Of a stretch of 20,259 bases of DNA, positions 7,957 to 15,393 are shown one piece after another. The translations under genes were made by a program, and so were the position numbers. Below the pieces are notes generated by a model. That model was not told where the DNA came from. It worked only from the letters and a program-made list of their open reading frames with translations, and did not search any database. This DNA is from DATKDU01 sp035512595 (GTDB lineage Bacteria > Planctomycetota > Planctomycetia > Pirellulales > Pirellulaceae). The stretch covers positions 1 to 20,259 of the forward strand of contig DATKDU010000179.1 of the NCBI GenBank assembly GCA_035512595.1. The letters run 5' to 3'. How positions within the stretch are numbered: the first letter of the stretch is position 1; every line of letters starts with the position of its first letter.

Positions 7957-9078
7957 ATGAGAATTCGTTCCTCTCGAAAGCGAGCGTTTACGCTCGTGGA
8001 GCTGTTGGTGGTCATCGCCATCATCGGCATCCTGGTCGCGCTGCTATTGCCGGCGGTTCAATTCGCCCGCGAAGCGGCCCGCCGCATGCAATGCGGCAAC
8101 AATTTGAAGCAGATCGGTGTCGCGCTGCACACGTACCACGACACCCACAAGATCTTCCCGCCGGCCTTGATCGGCTCGGGACGATGGAACGTGGCCAATC
8201 CAGAATTGCCGGCCACCAACCCGCCGCATCGCGTGGCGAACCTGACCGGTTGGGTGCTGCTGCTCCCGTTCATGGAGCAAGAGCCGCTGTGGAACAGATA
8301 CGTGTTTGACGCTCCTTCGAGCGTCTCCAACCCGTACAGTAAGCCGTTCATCAACGGCATCAACATCAGCGACTATGTCGATCCGCTGACGGGAAAATCC
8401 AACAAGGAGATCTACAGCAAGCGGCTGGAGATCATGACCTGCCCGAGCGATTCGATGCCGGCACCCATCGTGGTATCCGCAGCCAATGTTACGACGAACT
8501 TTTACGAGCGGAACAGTGTGGCCCGCAGCAACTATCTGTTCGCTACGGGACACTACACTGACTACGACAATCGCTGGCAGGTCCAGTCGTTTGTCCATCG
8601 TGGTTTGTTCGGCAACGACGGCGCCGGCACGCTGGCGGACTGTGTGGACGGCACGTCCAACACGATCATGGTCGGCGAGGCCAAGCAGGCGCATCGCGGC
8701 ATGACTTCGACGAGCTTCGGCCCCTATTGGGGTGCCGGCGTGCATACCTGTTGCCACGGCCGGGCTCCGTGGAATCTGACCCTCGTCACCATCACGGGGG
8801 CTGCCGGCACGCGGACCGTCACTGTTGGCGCTCGATACGGCGCGCCCAACTTCAACAACAACATGGACGCCTTCAAGCGGCAATACGCCTGGCAGTTCGG
8901 CTCCTACCATCCGGGCGGCACTCAGTTCGTGCTCGGCGACGGCGCTGTGAAGATGATCGGCGACGGCGTCGATTACGACGGGGTCTTCGTTTCCATCAAC
9001 CGGCCGGCCGATGGCGGAGCCTTGAGAGGTGTGGCCAGCATCGAGGATGCTTTGAAGAGTGGGGGCGGGCAGCAATAG
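7957..9078 (+). CDS. DUF1559 prepilin-like protein, copy 1 (H-X9-DG domain)
   Basis: This is a 373-residue protein of the large planctomycete DUF1559 family. The N-terminus is a type IV prepilin-like/pseudopilin signal, RKRA-FTLVELLVVIAIIGI (residues 7-25), with Phe11 as first mature residue. Ala, not Gly, sits before the cut site. QFAREAARRMQCGNNLKQIG (35-54) follows as the conserved amphipathic helix. DGTSNT is at 231-236, and the C-terminal motif H318-x9-D328-G329 (HPGGTQFVLGDG) defines the family. Cys265-Cys266 are conserved in all three copies here. The ATG at 7957 is preferred over upstream in-frame starts because it directly precedes the prepilin signal and has AAGGGTGA before it. The role is unknown, probably an envelope or pseudopilus-like structure. 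About 95% of residues are shared with copy 2. Confidence 0.95.
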   Translation: MRIRSSRKRAFTLVELLVVIAIIGILVALLLPAVQFAREAARRMQCGNNLKQIGVALHTYHDTHKIFPPALIGSGRWNVANPELPATNPPHRVANLTGWVLLLPFMEQEPLWNRYVFDAPSSVSNPYSKPFINGINISDYVDPLTGKSNKEIYSKRLEIMTCPSDSMPAPIVVSAANVTTNFYERNSVARSNYLFATGHYTDYDNRWQVQSFVHRGLFGNDGAGTLADCVDGTSNTIMVGEAKQAHRGMTSTSFGPYWGAGVHTCCHGRAPWNLTLVTITGAAGTRTVTVGARYGAPNFNNNMDAFKRQYAWQFGSYHPGGTQFVLGDGAVKMIGDGVDYDGVFVSINRPADGGALRGVASIEDALKSGGGQQ

Positions 9079-9150
9079 CCAGGTGTAAACTGGGTTGCTA
9101 CCAAGCTGCCAAGAGCGCCCGGCGTGAGCTTTCACGCCGGGCGATTTTTT
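7981..9150 (+). repeat. Inverted repeat, left arm (DUF1559 copy 1 plus terminator)
   Basis: It matches 17088-18259 on the opposite strand at about 95% or more by eye. The match runs from codon 9 of the gene through the stop codon, the 3' spacer and the terminator, then stops. About 7.9 kb separates the arms. Confidence 0.85.
9116..9150 (+). terminator. Intrinsic terminator after DUF1559 copy 1
   Basis: A perfect 12-bp stem, CGCCCGGCGTGA (9116-9127) with TCACGCCGGGCG (9132-9143), has the loop GCTT and is followed by A then TTTTTT (9145-9150). It lies 37 bases after the stop codon. The same stem recurs after copies 2 and 3. Confidence 0.9.
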
Positions 9151-9172
9151 CCAACTTTACGGACCGTCAACT

Positions 9173-9676
9173 ATGAGGATCTTTCGTCTTATGCGCACCG
9201 GATCCATACCGCTTTGTTTCGCTATGTTTGCAGTTCTCGGTGCGTTCATCGCCGGCTGCGGCGGGCCCAGTGTGCCCACCTTCCAGCTCGTTCCCGTCAC
9301 TGGGACTGTGAAGCTGAATGGAACGCCGCTGGCGGATGCAGAGGTGCAGTTCCATTACGATGGCGACAACCGTCCTCCCCAGTATTTCGGCAGCACCGGA
9401 AAGACCGACCCCAACGGCAAGTACGAACTGTTGACCAACGCCCAGAAGGGGTGCGTCGAAGGGAAATTCAAGGTCGTGGTCAGCAAATGGACCGATCCGC
9501 AGGGAAACCCGGTCAAGATTGATCCGGAAACCGGCATGGACCTGGAGCAACTGATCCAGCAGGGCCAAGCCATCGAATTCCTTCCGCCCACCTACAGCCA
9601 CCCCGAGCGGACCACGCTGACGGCCGAAGTCACCGCCGGCAAAGCGGACGGCTATGACTTCGAGTTGACCAAATAG
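9173..9676 (+). CDS. Carboxypeptidase-regulatory-like lipoprotein
   Basis: This 167-residue protein has a lipoprotein signal peptide: a hydrophobic stretch at residues 11-25, then the lipobox F-I-A-G-Cys29. A small beta-sandwich follows, with VTGTVKLNGTPLADAEVQFH from about residue 42 and TDPNGKYELLTN, typical of carboxypeptidase-regulatory-like (transthyretin-like) domains. In planctomycetes such lipoproteins often lie directly downstream of DUF1559 genes, as here, which suggests a joint envelope role; this is inference. The start codon has only a weak ribosome binding site, and the in-frame ATG at 9191 is an alternative. Only 22 bases separate it from the terminator of copy 1. It converges with spoVG, with 7 bases between the ends. 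Confidence 0.85.
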   Translation: MRIFRLMRTGSIPLCFAMFAVLGAFIAGCGGPSVPTFQLVPVTGTVKLNGTPLADAEVQFHYDGDNRPPQYFGSTGKTDPNGKYELLTNAQKGCVEGKFKVVVSKWTDPQGNPVKIDPETGMDLEQLIQQGQAIEFLPPTYSHPERTTLTAEVTAGKADGYDFELTK

Positions 9677-9683
9677 AGATCCG

Positions 9684-10370
9684 TCAGAAGATTCCGGCGC
9701 CGAAGTCCCCACGTCCACCCAGGGGCCGCGTCCCTGGAGCGATTGAACCGCCGCTGCCGCTCATGTGCGGCGGCGGTGCATTTCCGCCACTGCCTTCCGC
9801 ACTGCTGGGACCGCTGCTCTTGCGCGGCTGTTCCGCCGGCGCGAGATGCGGCGGCGGGACTTCACTCTCGGCCGGTTCGATGTGCTTTCCCTTGGGGAGC
9901 GGCGGCGGAGCCGGCTTGCGATCGTCCGGCAAATAATCGGCCGCGTCTACGTCGTCGTCATAGGCGTCGTCGTACCGCGAAACGTAGCCCGGCTGCTGCG
10001 ACCGCTCCAGCTCGCTGCGGTACTCGGCGATCACCCGTTTCTGGATCATCTCCCGGCACGTCGAGTTGATCGGATGGGCGATGTCGGCGTACAGCTTGGC
10101 CCGCCCTTCGGCATCGCGAATCGGCGGGGATTCCCGCTGGCGGGCGCCGCACTGGTTGCAGTAGCCAGCCTTGAGATGGTTCTTCGCGCCGCAGTGGTGG
10201 CAATGGGTGGTCAGCTTGCGGCTGGGCATGGCCACGAACGGACCGCTGGTCCCCTCGATGATCTTCAGGTCGCGAACCACAAAGCAGTTATCGAAGGTGA
10301 TCGAACAAAAGCCTTGCAGGCGGTCGTCCGAATCCTCCATGAGCTTGATGCGAACCTCGGTGATCTCCAT
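9684..10370 (-). CDS. spoVG: SpoVG family protein with inserted zinc ribbon and long disordered tail
   Basis: This 228-residue protein is more than twice the usual SpoVG length (about 85-100). SpoVG sequence is seen in two blocks: residues 1-50 (MEITEVRIKL, SITFDNCFVVRDLKIIEG, GPFVAMPSRK) and 94-118 (YADIAHPINSTCREMIQKRV). Between them is C57-x2-C60...C71-x2-C74 (CHHCGAKNHLKAGYCNQCG), a zinc ribbon that ordinary SpoVG lacks. Residues 130-228 are first acidic (YDDAYDDDVDAADYLPDD), then Pro/Gly/Ser-rich and probably disordered. SpoVG is a nucleic-acid-binding regulator in Firmicutes; RNA or DNA binding is the likely role here. AGGAG is 7 bases before the ATG. It lies 17 bases after ispE, so the two are probably one operon. 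Confidence 0.9.
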   Translation of the reverse strand: MEITEVRIKLMEDSDDRLQGFCSITFDNCFVVRDLKIIEGTSGPFVAMPSRKLTTHCHHCGAKNHLKAGYCNQCGARQRESPPIRDAEGRAKLYADIAHPINSTCREMIQKRVIAEYRSELERSQQPGYVSRYDDAYDDDVDAADYLPDDRKPAPPPLPKGKHIEPAESEVPPPHLAPAEQPRKSSGPSSAEGSGGNAPPPHMSGSGGSIAPGTRPLGGRGDFGAGIF

Positions 10371-10387
10371 GGCGCTGCTCCTATTTA

Positions 10388-11395
10388 TCAGCTCGCCGAA
10401 TCGTCGTCTCCTTCACCGCGGGCGACGGCGGGCCAACCGCGCCCTGCCATCGTCGCCTGATACGCCTCTCCCACGCTGAGCGATCTCACCTGCGCTGCGA
10501 CGCGCCGTGCGTGCCGGGCGCTCTTGCAAATGCCAAAACAACTCGAACCGCTCCCGCTCATCTGCACAGCGACAGAGCCCAATCGGACGAGCCGGTCTTG
10601 CAGCCTGCCGATCGACGGGTTGAGGCTGCCGGCCGCTTCCGCCAGCCGATTGAACATTCCACTGCGAATGGCACGCCAATTGCCCGCCGACAGTCCGGCT
10701 CGCAGCGGCGAAGCACTGCGGACAATGGCCGCCGGCCGACACTGTCCGTAAACCTGGGCGGTGCTCAGGCCGGTCTTGGGCCGCGCCACCGCCATGTGCA
10801 GCCGACCGCCCCGAACCGCCTCGATGCGCTCGCCCCGCCCGCGGCACACGGCCCAGCCGCCGCTGAGGAAAAACGAGATGTCGCTTCCCAGCTCTGCCGC
10901 CAACTCCGCCAGCCGCGCCAGGGGCCAGTGCAACCTCCATGCCAGATTGGCCGCCACCAAGGCGGCGGCCGCATCACTCGAAGCGCCCCCCAAGCCGGCC
11001 GCGGACGGAATTCGCTTCGTCAGGCGAATGTCCGCACCGCACGCGGCGGCGCTGCGATCGCGAAGCCTTTCCACCGCCCGGAAGACGATGTTTTGCTCTC
11101 CCTCGGGCAAATCGCCCAGCGGTTCGCTCCTGTGCCGCTCGTCCGCAGCACCGGCCGCAGACTGGCGACGCCCGCGATTGGCGCGAGCACGCACGCCGCC
11201 GGCCCAGCGGCACTTCAGCCGCAGTTCTCCGTCATGGCGAGGAACAAATTCCAGCGTGTCGAACATCGTCACAGGCCCCATGAGCGTCTCGATCTCATGA
11301 AAGCCGTCGGCTCGGCGGGCGAGCACCTCTAAAAACAAGTTGATCTTGGCCGGAGTGTGAACCAACACGTGCGATGCGGCTGGGTAAACGAACAT
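10388..11395 (-). CDS. ispE: 4-diphosphocytidyl-2-C-methyl-D-erythritol kinase
   Basis: This 335-residue GHMP kinase phosphorylates CDP-methylerythritol with ATP in the non-mevalonate (MEP) isoprenoid pathway. The substrate motif PAKINLFLEV (residues 15-24) carries the conserved Lys17. The ATP-binding glycine loop is PSAAGLGGASSDAAA (130-144). GSDISFFLSGG (170-180) holds the catalytic Asp172, and MSGSGSSCFGI (279-289) is the third GHMP motif. It is longer than the E. coli enzyme (about 283), mainly through an Arg/Ala-rich insertion near residues 65-98 and a C-terminal extension. GGAG lies 5 bases before the ATG at 11395. It is transcribed with spoVG from the promoter at 11513-11540. Confidence 0.94.
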   Translation of the reverse strand: MFVYPAASHVLVHTPAKINLFLEVLARRADGFHEIETLMGPVTMFDTLEFVPRHDGELRLKCRWAGGVRARANRGRRQSAAGAADERHRSEPLGDLPEGEQNIVFRAVERLRDRSAAACGADIRLTKRIPSAAGLGGASSDAAAALVAANLAWRLHWPLARLAELAAELGSDISFFLSGGWAVCRGRGERIEAVRGGRLHMAVARPKTGLSTAQVYGQCRPAAIVRSASPLRAGLSAGNWRAIRSGMFNRLAEAAGSLNPSIGRLQDRLVRLGSVAVQMSGSGSSCFGICKSARHARRVAAQVRSLSVGEAYQATMAGRGWPAVARGEGDDDSAS

Positions 11396-11512
11396 CCTTG
11401 CTCCTGCACCAAAGGGGAATCACCCGTGGCGCGCCTCGACCAATTCAGGAAGTTCACCGACCGCGGTCAGATCAACACGGAGAACGTCATTGCGGTCTGT
11501 CGGATGTTAAGA

Positions 11513-11540
11513 ATTGTAGCGACCGCGCCTCAGGGGTCAA
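11513..11540 (-). promoter_or_regulatory. Promoter of ispE-spoVG
   Basis: Read on the minus strand, TTGACC (11540-11535), a 16-base spacer and TACAAT (11518-11513) give 5/6 matches to each sigma70 consensus box. Transcription would start near 11506 and leave a leader of about 110 bases before the ATG at 11395. Confidence 0.65.
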
Positions 11541-11607
11541 TCGAAGTTTCCGCCAAGTGCCACGCCCCGGACCTTTTGTCGCCTTGGCCCGGCTCGCAAC
11601 CCACCCC

Positions 11608-11628
11608 CTGTCGCAGTCGCGGCGACAG
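11608..11628 (-). terminator. Hairpin after the small membrane-protein gene
   Basis: CTGTCGC (11608-11614) pairs with GCGACAG (11622-11628), with a 7-base loop. It begins 4 bases after the stop codon at 11633-11635. There is no T-run on the 3' side of the minus-strand transcript, so intrinsic termination is uncertain; it may instead protect the 3' end. Confidence 0.35.
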
Positions 11629-11632
11629 TTAG

Positions 11633-12232
11633 CTACGGTCGGACGTCGATATCAGATTCTTCGCTGCTGCTTCCGTCGCGCCGACCGGGAATCGGGCTGT
11701 GGTGGGAATAATTCTCCACCCGCCACTGACCCTCGGCATCTTGTCGCAGATGGAGTTCGATCCTGCGAAAGTAATTTCCGGGAGGTAGCGTTTCACTGCC
11801 AATCTTAAACGTTCCGGAGACGTACACGTTGAACTCGGCTACCGCAGTGAGAGGCTGATCCTGGTAGTTCATTTCGATCCCGTGCAGCTTGTTGACCTTG
11901 CACTCGGTGAATTGGTAGTTGGCGATCTCCCCCTCGGCCCGCGCCCGCAGCCAGGTTGCGGTCGGGTCGATATGGCCGAGCACCGCCGCGCGGTTGTTGC
12001 TTTTTACATCGGCCGCAATCTGGTGCAGCGTCGCCTCGATCGCTTCGCGATCGGTCACCACCAGCCGCTCGACCATCCACAATAGCGGCATCAGCCCGAT
12101 GGCCACCGCGGCCGCGATGAGCGGTTCGCGGCGAGCCGTGGCCGTCCACATGGCGGCCAGGATTGCCGCGGCCACAAACAGGGCTACCAGCAGCATCCAA
12201 AAGGCGAACGACGGTTCCAAGAGGGCTGTCAT
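11633..12232 (-). CDS. Hypothetical membrane-anchored protein with NTF2-like soluble part
   Basis: This 199-residue protein has two membrane segments at the N-terminus (about residues 10-28 and 37-54), and the rest is soluble. Residues 61-178 run from a helix (REAIEATLHQIAADVKSNNR) into beta strands. They end in HLRQDAEGQWRVENY, a pattern typical of NTF2/SnoaL-like folds, although no signature residue confirms it. The tail is acidic and polar (SSSEESDIDVRP). The start overlaps the stop of the upstream gene (ATGA), so the pair is translationally coupled. The family is not recognised. It probably works in the membrane with its partner. Confidence 0.75.
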   Translation of the reverse strand: MTALLEPSFAFWMLLVALFVAAAILAAMWTATARREPLIAAAVAIGLMPLLWMVERLVVTDREAIEATLHQIAADVKSNNRAAVLGHIDPTATWLRARAEGEIANYQFTECKVNKLHGIEMNYQDQPLTAVAEFNVYVSGTFKIGSETLPPGNYFRRIELHLRQDAEGQWRVENYSHHSPIPGRRDGSSSEESDIDVRP

Positions 12233-12654
12233 GGGTTGCTCGCTTTCGTCCCCTCGTGCGCCGCGTCAGCCGGCGGCGGCTGCGGCGCGGTTCTTCCCAG
12301 CCGAAAGTACACGACCCAGGACACCATGGTGATCGCGCCCAGGCCGACGAACAGGGGCCATAAGGTGATTTCCGTCCTCCCCGGCGCCGACAACTCCACG
12401 TCGGGCTCGTCCCCTTGCAGGTTCTGAGCGGCCCGCGTGCGTCCCTGGTATTCCCGCTCGATGTGCGCTTGCCGCTCGCGAAACTTCGGAGCGGCCAGGA
12501 ACAGTGCCACCAGGGCAAACACCCCAAACCAGTAGGCCCAAAACCACGGCGAATCGACATTGGCCCGTCGGCGCAATTGCAGTGCCAAGGGGAGCAGCGC
12601 AAAGAGCGCGAGTAACCCCAGGAACACCAGCGACGGTACCGATGCACCGGACAT
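12229..12654 (-). CDS. Hypothetical small membrane protein
   Basis: This protein is 141 residues from the ATG at 12654. A longer in-frame start at 12732 would overlap the end of the oxidoreductase gene and add a non-hydrophobic leader, so the shorter form beginning MSGASVPS is preferred. Three hydrophobic segments are visible, near residues 8-28 (SLVFLGLLALFALLPLALQL), 37-55 (FWAYWFGVFALVALFLAA) and 97-115 (LWPLFVGLGAITMVSWVVYF). A charged loop with many Arg/Glu lies between the second and third. It overlaps the next gene by 4 bases and follows the Gfo/Idh/MocA gene by 38 bases. No known family is recognised. Confidence 0.7.
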   Translation of the reverse strand: MSGASVPSLVFLGLLALFALLPLALQLRRRANVDSPWFWAYWFGVFALVALFLAAPKFRERQAHIEREYQGRTRAAQNLQGDEPDVELSAPGRTEITLWPLFVGLGAITMVSWVVYFRLGRTAPQPPPADAAHEGTKASNP

Positions 12655-12692
12655 GCCTTCATTGTAGGGCACTCGCTGCGCGAGTGCCCTGC

Positions 12693-14015
12693 TTATAGCG
12701 TCCACCCCTTCCTGTATTCCTTGTGCAGCCACTTCTCCGCATCGGGCGCACTGGGAATCTTAAAGCCGGCCGCATCCCACTCGATCCGCCTGTCCGCGCG
12801 GATGGCGACGGTTCCCAGCAGCACCGCCTCGGTAAGCGCTCCCGCATAGTCGAAGTTGCAGGTCGTGGCCCCCCCCGTTTTGATTGCTTCGACCCACTCC
12901 TTGTAGTGGCCGATCGAATTGGGAATCGTCGGCTCGGGACGCTTGAAATCGGCCAGCTTGCCGTCGCGGAACAGATGGTGCTCTCCATAGTTGGACAGGA
13001 TCAGCCCCTCGCTGCCGACGAAGAGCTGTCCGCCGTTCCAATCGAACCCTTCTCCATTGGCTTTCTTCAGCGTCGAGAGCAGCTCCGGCCGTTTGCCGCT
13101 GTCGTACCAGTGGAGCGTAACCGCCGGCATTTTGCCGCGGGCCGGATAGTCGTACCTGGCGATGCACCAGTCGGTGCTGACCGGATCGGCCGGCGGATTA
13201 GTCGTCTCGACAGCGGTCGGCGCACGCAGATCGAGGGCCCAGTGCGCCAGGTCCATATAATGGCAGCCAAAGTCGCCGAGCGTGCCCGTGCCGTAATCCC
13301 AGAAGGCCCGCCATTTGAACGGATGGACCTCGGCGCTATACGGCCGCTGCGGCGCCGGACCCAGCCACAGATCCCAGTCGAGGCCGGCGGGGACGGGAGT
13401 GCCTGTGGTGAACTTGGCGCCGGAGTAAACGGCGCCGGCCCAAACGTGGACTTCCTTGACCGGGCCGATGATGCCCGCCTGCACCAGTTCGACGACGCGG
13501 CGGTAGTTATCGCCGGCGTGAATCTGGTTCCCCATTTGGGTGACCAGCTTCTTTTCCTTGGCCAACTCCGCCAAAACGCGGGCTTCCTTCACCGTGTGCG
13601 TCAGCGGCTTTTCGCACAGTACGTGCTTGCCAAGGCGGAGGGCCATCGCGCTGGCCGGGGCGTGGCTGTGATCGGGAGTGCCCACCGTAACGGCATCGAT
13701 CTTGTCCCCCTCCTTCTCCAGCATCACGCGGTAGTCGAGGTACTTGCGAGCATCGGGATAGATTGCGGCCCCTTTGGCGAGCAGATTCTCGTCCACGTCG
13801 GCCAGGGCGACGATCTCGGCCCCCGCCGTCGCCACCTGCTTGATGTCGTCACCCCCTTTGCCGGTCGTTCCAATGCCGGCGATGCGGACTCGCTCGTTAG
13901 GAGATTTTGATTCCTTCGCGGCGGCCGGATTGACGTACGCACCAAGTGCGAGGGCTCCAGAAGCGGCAGCGGACGCGGACAAAAACTTGCGGCGGGACAG
14001 GGAGCGGCGGGACAT
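12693..14015 (-). CDS. Gfo/Idh/MocA family oxidoreductase, Tat-exported
   Basis: This 440-residue protein starts with a twin-arginine signal, S-R-R-K-F-L at residues 7-12, followed by a hydrophobic Ala-rich stretch ending at AAA-KE (31-35), so export in folded form with cofactor is likely. The Rossmann part begins VRIAGIGTTGKGGDD (43-57). TPDHSHAP (113-120) and CEKPLTHTVKEA (134-145), with the EKP lysine, are the hallmarks of Gfo/Idh/MocA dehydrogenases. These are NAD(P)-dependent enzymes acting on sugars and inositols. The GxGxxG motif reads GIGTTGKGG. The substrate cannot be told. A ribosome binding site (AGGA) lies about 8 bases before the ATG. Tat-exported members of this family are numerous in planctomycetes. 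Confidence 0.92.
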   Translation of the reverse strand: MSRRSLSRRKFLSASAAASGALALGAYVNPAAAKESKSPNERVRIAGIGTTGKGGDDIKQVATAGAEIVALADVDENLLAKGAAIYPDARKYLDYRVMLEKEGDKIDAVTVGTPDHSHAPASAMALRLGKHVLCEKPLTHTVKEARVLAELAKEKKLVTQMGNQIHAGDNYRRVVELVQAGIIGPVKEVHVWAGAVYSGAKFTTGTPVPAGLDWDLWLGPAPQRPYSAEVHPFKWRAFWDYGTGTLGDFGCHYMDLAHWALDLRAPTAVETTNPPADPVSTDWCIARYDYPARGKMPAVTLHWYDSGKRPELLSTLKKANGEGFDWNGGQLFVGSEGLILSNYGEHHLFRDGKLADFKRPEPTIPNSIGHYKEWVEAIKTGGATTCNFDYAGALTEAVLLGTVAIRADRRIEWDAAGFKIPSAPDAEKWLHKEYRKGWTL

Positions 14016-14100
14016 CGTTCAATTCCTGGAGGGGAACGGGGCGGGAGTTCGATCACGGCCACCATACTACGCATGGGCGGGCAATGCAATGAACGCGGTC

Positions 14101-15033
14101 TTATGGATTAGTCCCATCCGTTGCCGCCGCATTCCGCGACTCGATCACTAGCCGATATCCCGCGGCACGGGCCAGCCCCAGCGCCCCGGCGATCGAAGCG
14201 GCTGTGCTGCCCAGAAACAGGAACAAGGCGGCAAACGGCTCGCCGCTTGGGGGCGGGCGTCCCATCATGGACGTGACGACGCCGATGATCACCATCCCCG
14301 CGACAATTGTGAACGCGACGATGATCGCAATGCCATTGCCGACGACTTGCGCGCGGAGGATGCCCCAGGCAAACAGCGGCATTACCAGCAGACTTGCCAG
14401 GCAGGCAAAGCCAGCGGCAATCGCGACGCCGAGCCACATTTCAGAACCCCCATTCCCATAGGAAGCAGCAGCGGCCGCTCGCACGGCCGCCAGCGCGGCG
14501 GAGATCACTGCCATGCCCCAGAGGAAATCACGAATCGCCAAGGGCCGCCGCGCAGTCGCCGCCGCGACTGTTCGGTGGAGCCGCCAGCCAAGGATAAACC
14601 GCGTGAACCACAGCGGCGTCTCAACTCCTAGGCTTACGACCGGCGAGCAAAGGAACACACAGAACGTTTCCCAGAGCAGATAGTCCAGCGGCCCCATTGA
14701 GTCGTTGGCAGCCAACACCAGACCGACGATCCAGGCCAGCGCCAGTCCCGCCGCCAGCGACCAGTGAATGGCCAGCCGCTGCCAGAACGGCCGCTCGCCC
14801 CACACCAGCCACGCCGGCAGGATGCCAAACTGCGCCACGAGCGGCCCTGCGGCAAGTGAAATCAGGAACATCCCGCCATCTTCTTCGGGACCGTCCAAAC
14901 TCGAAACGAGCGGAAGGAAGAACAGATTGACGACGCCGAATCCAGCCGCGGCCAGCACCAAGGGGGAATAGGGAACCAATGGCGGCAGCGGTTCGCCAGA
15001 CGTTGTGACTTTCATGGGCAATTCGCTGGACAT
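14101..15033 (-). CDS. Hypothetical polytopic membrane protein
   Basis: This protein is 310 residues from the ATG at 15033, chosen because GTGAGG precedes it by about 11 bases. The in-frame ATG at 15075 (324 residues) has no such site, and 15015 is another possibility. About eight hydrophobic segments are visible, including SPLVLAAAGFGVVNLFFLPL near the N-terminus, LAAGLALAWIVGLVLAA, CVFLCSPVVSLGV, IAIIVAFTIVAGMVIIGVV and FAALFLFLGSTAASIAGALG near the end. No transporter or enzyme motif is recognised. It lies 85 bases upstream of the oxidoreductase gene and may share its transcript. Confidence 0.75.
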   Translation of the reverse strand: MSSELPMKVTTSGEPLPPLVPYSPLVLAAAGFGVVNLFFLPLVSSLDGPEEDGGMFLISLAAGPLVAQFGILPAWLVWGERPFWQRLAIHWSLAAGLALAWIVGLVLAANDSMGPLDYLLWETFCVFLCSPVVSLGVETPLWFTRFILGWRLHRTVAAATARRPLAIRDFLWGMAVISAALAAVRAAAAASYGNGGSEMWLGVAIAAGFACLASLLVMPLFAWGILRAQVVGNGIAIIVAFTIVAGMVIIGVVTSMMGRPPPSGEPFAALFLFLGSTAASIAGALGLARAAGYRLVIESRNAAATDGTNP

Positions 15034-15393
15034 ATCGCCAACGACCTCACCATATCCTTGTCCTACTCGCTGCATTGCACCGCAGACCAGCGCTGTTTCA
15101 AAACTCTGGCTTCCGGAGTCTTAATATATCCGCGGCCGGCTTGCTGCGGCTGGACTTAGAGCGAGAACCCATTCAGCCAGTCTCAACAAGGCCAGGAGTT
15201 TTGAACCATTTTCGGCGACTTTCCCGGAATTCGTTACAAAACCCCCTCGCCTGCGGAGGTTCGGCTGTCGGAACGGAAATTCCCGCAGTCAGAGATGCGT
15301 CGATTATCAAAGAACGGCACGCGGCCTGGCGAGGCCACGACATGATTTAATGTACACATGTTCCACATTGCGGTCAAGGGTCGAATTCCACGG
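15034..15393. other. Intergenic region between gltX and the membrane-protein gene
   Basis: This 360-base stretch has no convincing gene. A plus-strand frame of 91 codons (15075-15350) has no ribosome binding site and no recognisable protein. A short hairpin, GGCCT (15323-15327) with AGGCC (15332-15336), lies about 60 bases after the gltX stop but has no T-run. I found no tRNA cloverleaf in it. It must hold the 3' end of gltX and possibly the promoter of the membrane-protein gene. Confidence 0.5.

Noticed and set aside
8044..9135. Long minus-strand frame opposite DUF1559 copy 1, with a similar one on the plus strand at 17015-18397 opposite copy 2
   Set aside because: They resemble each other only because the DUF1559 genes are duplicates. 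The frames have no ribosome binding site and run through the terminators.
12655..12732. Longer start for the small membrane protein, overlapping the oxidoreductase gene
   Set aside because: The added residues are not hydrophobic and overlap a real coding end; the shorter form puts the membrane segment near the N-terminus.
15075..15350. Plus-strand frame of 91 codons in the gltX spacer
   Set aside because: There is no ribosome binding site, no recognisable protein, and its start overlaps the alternative start of the minus-strand membrane gene.
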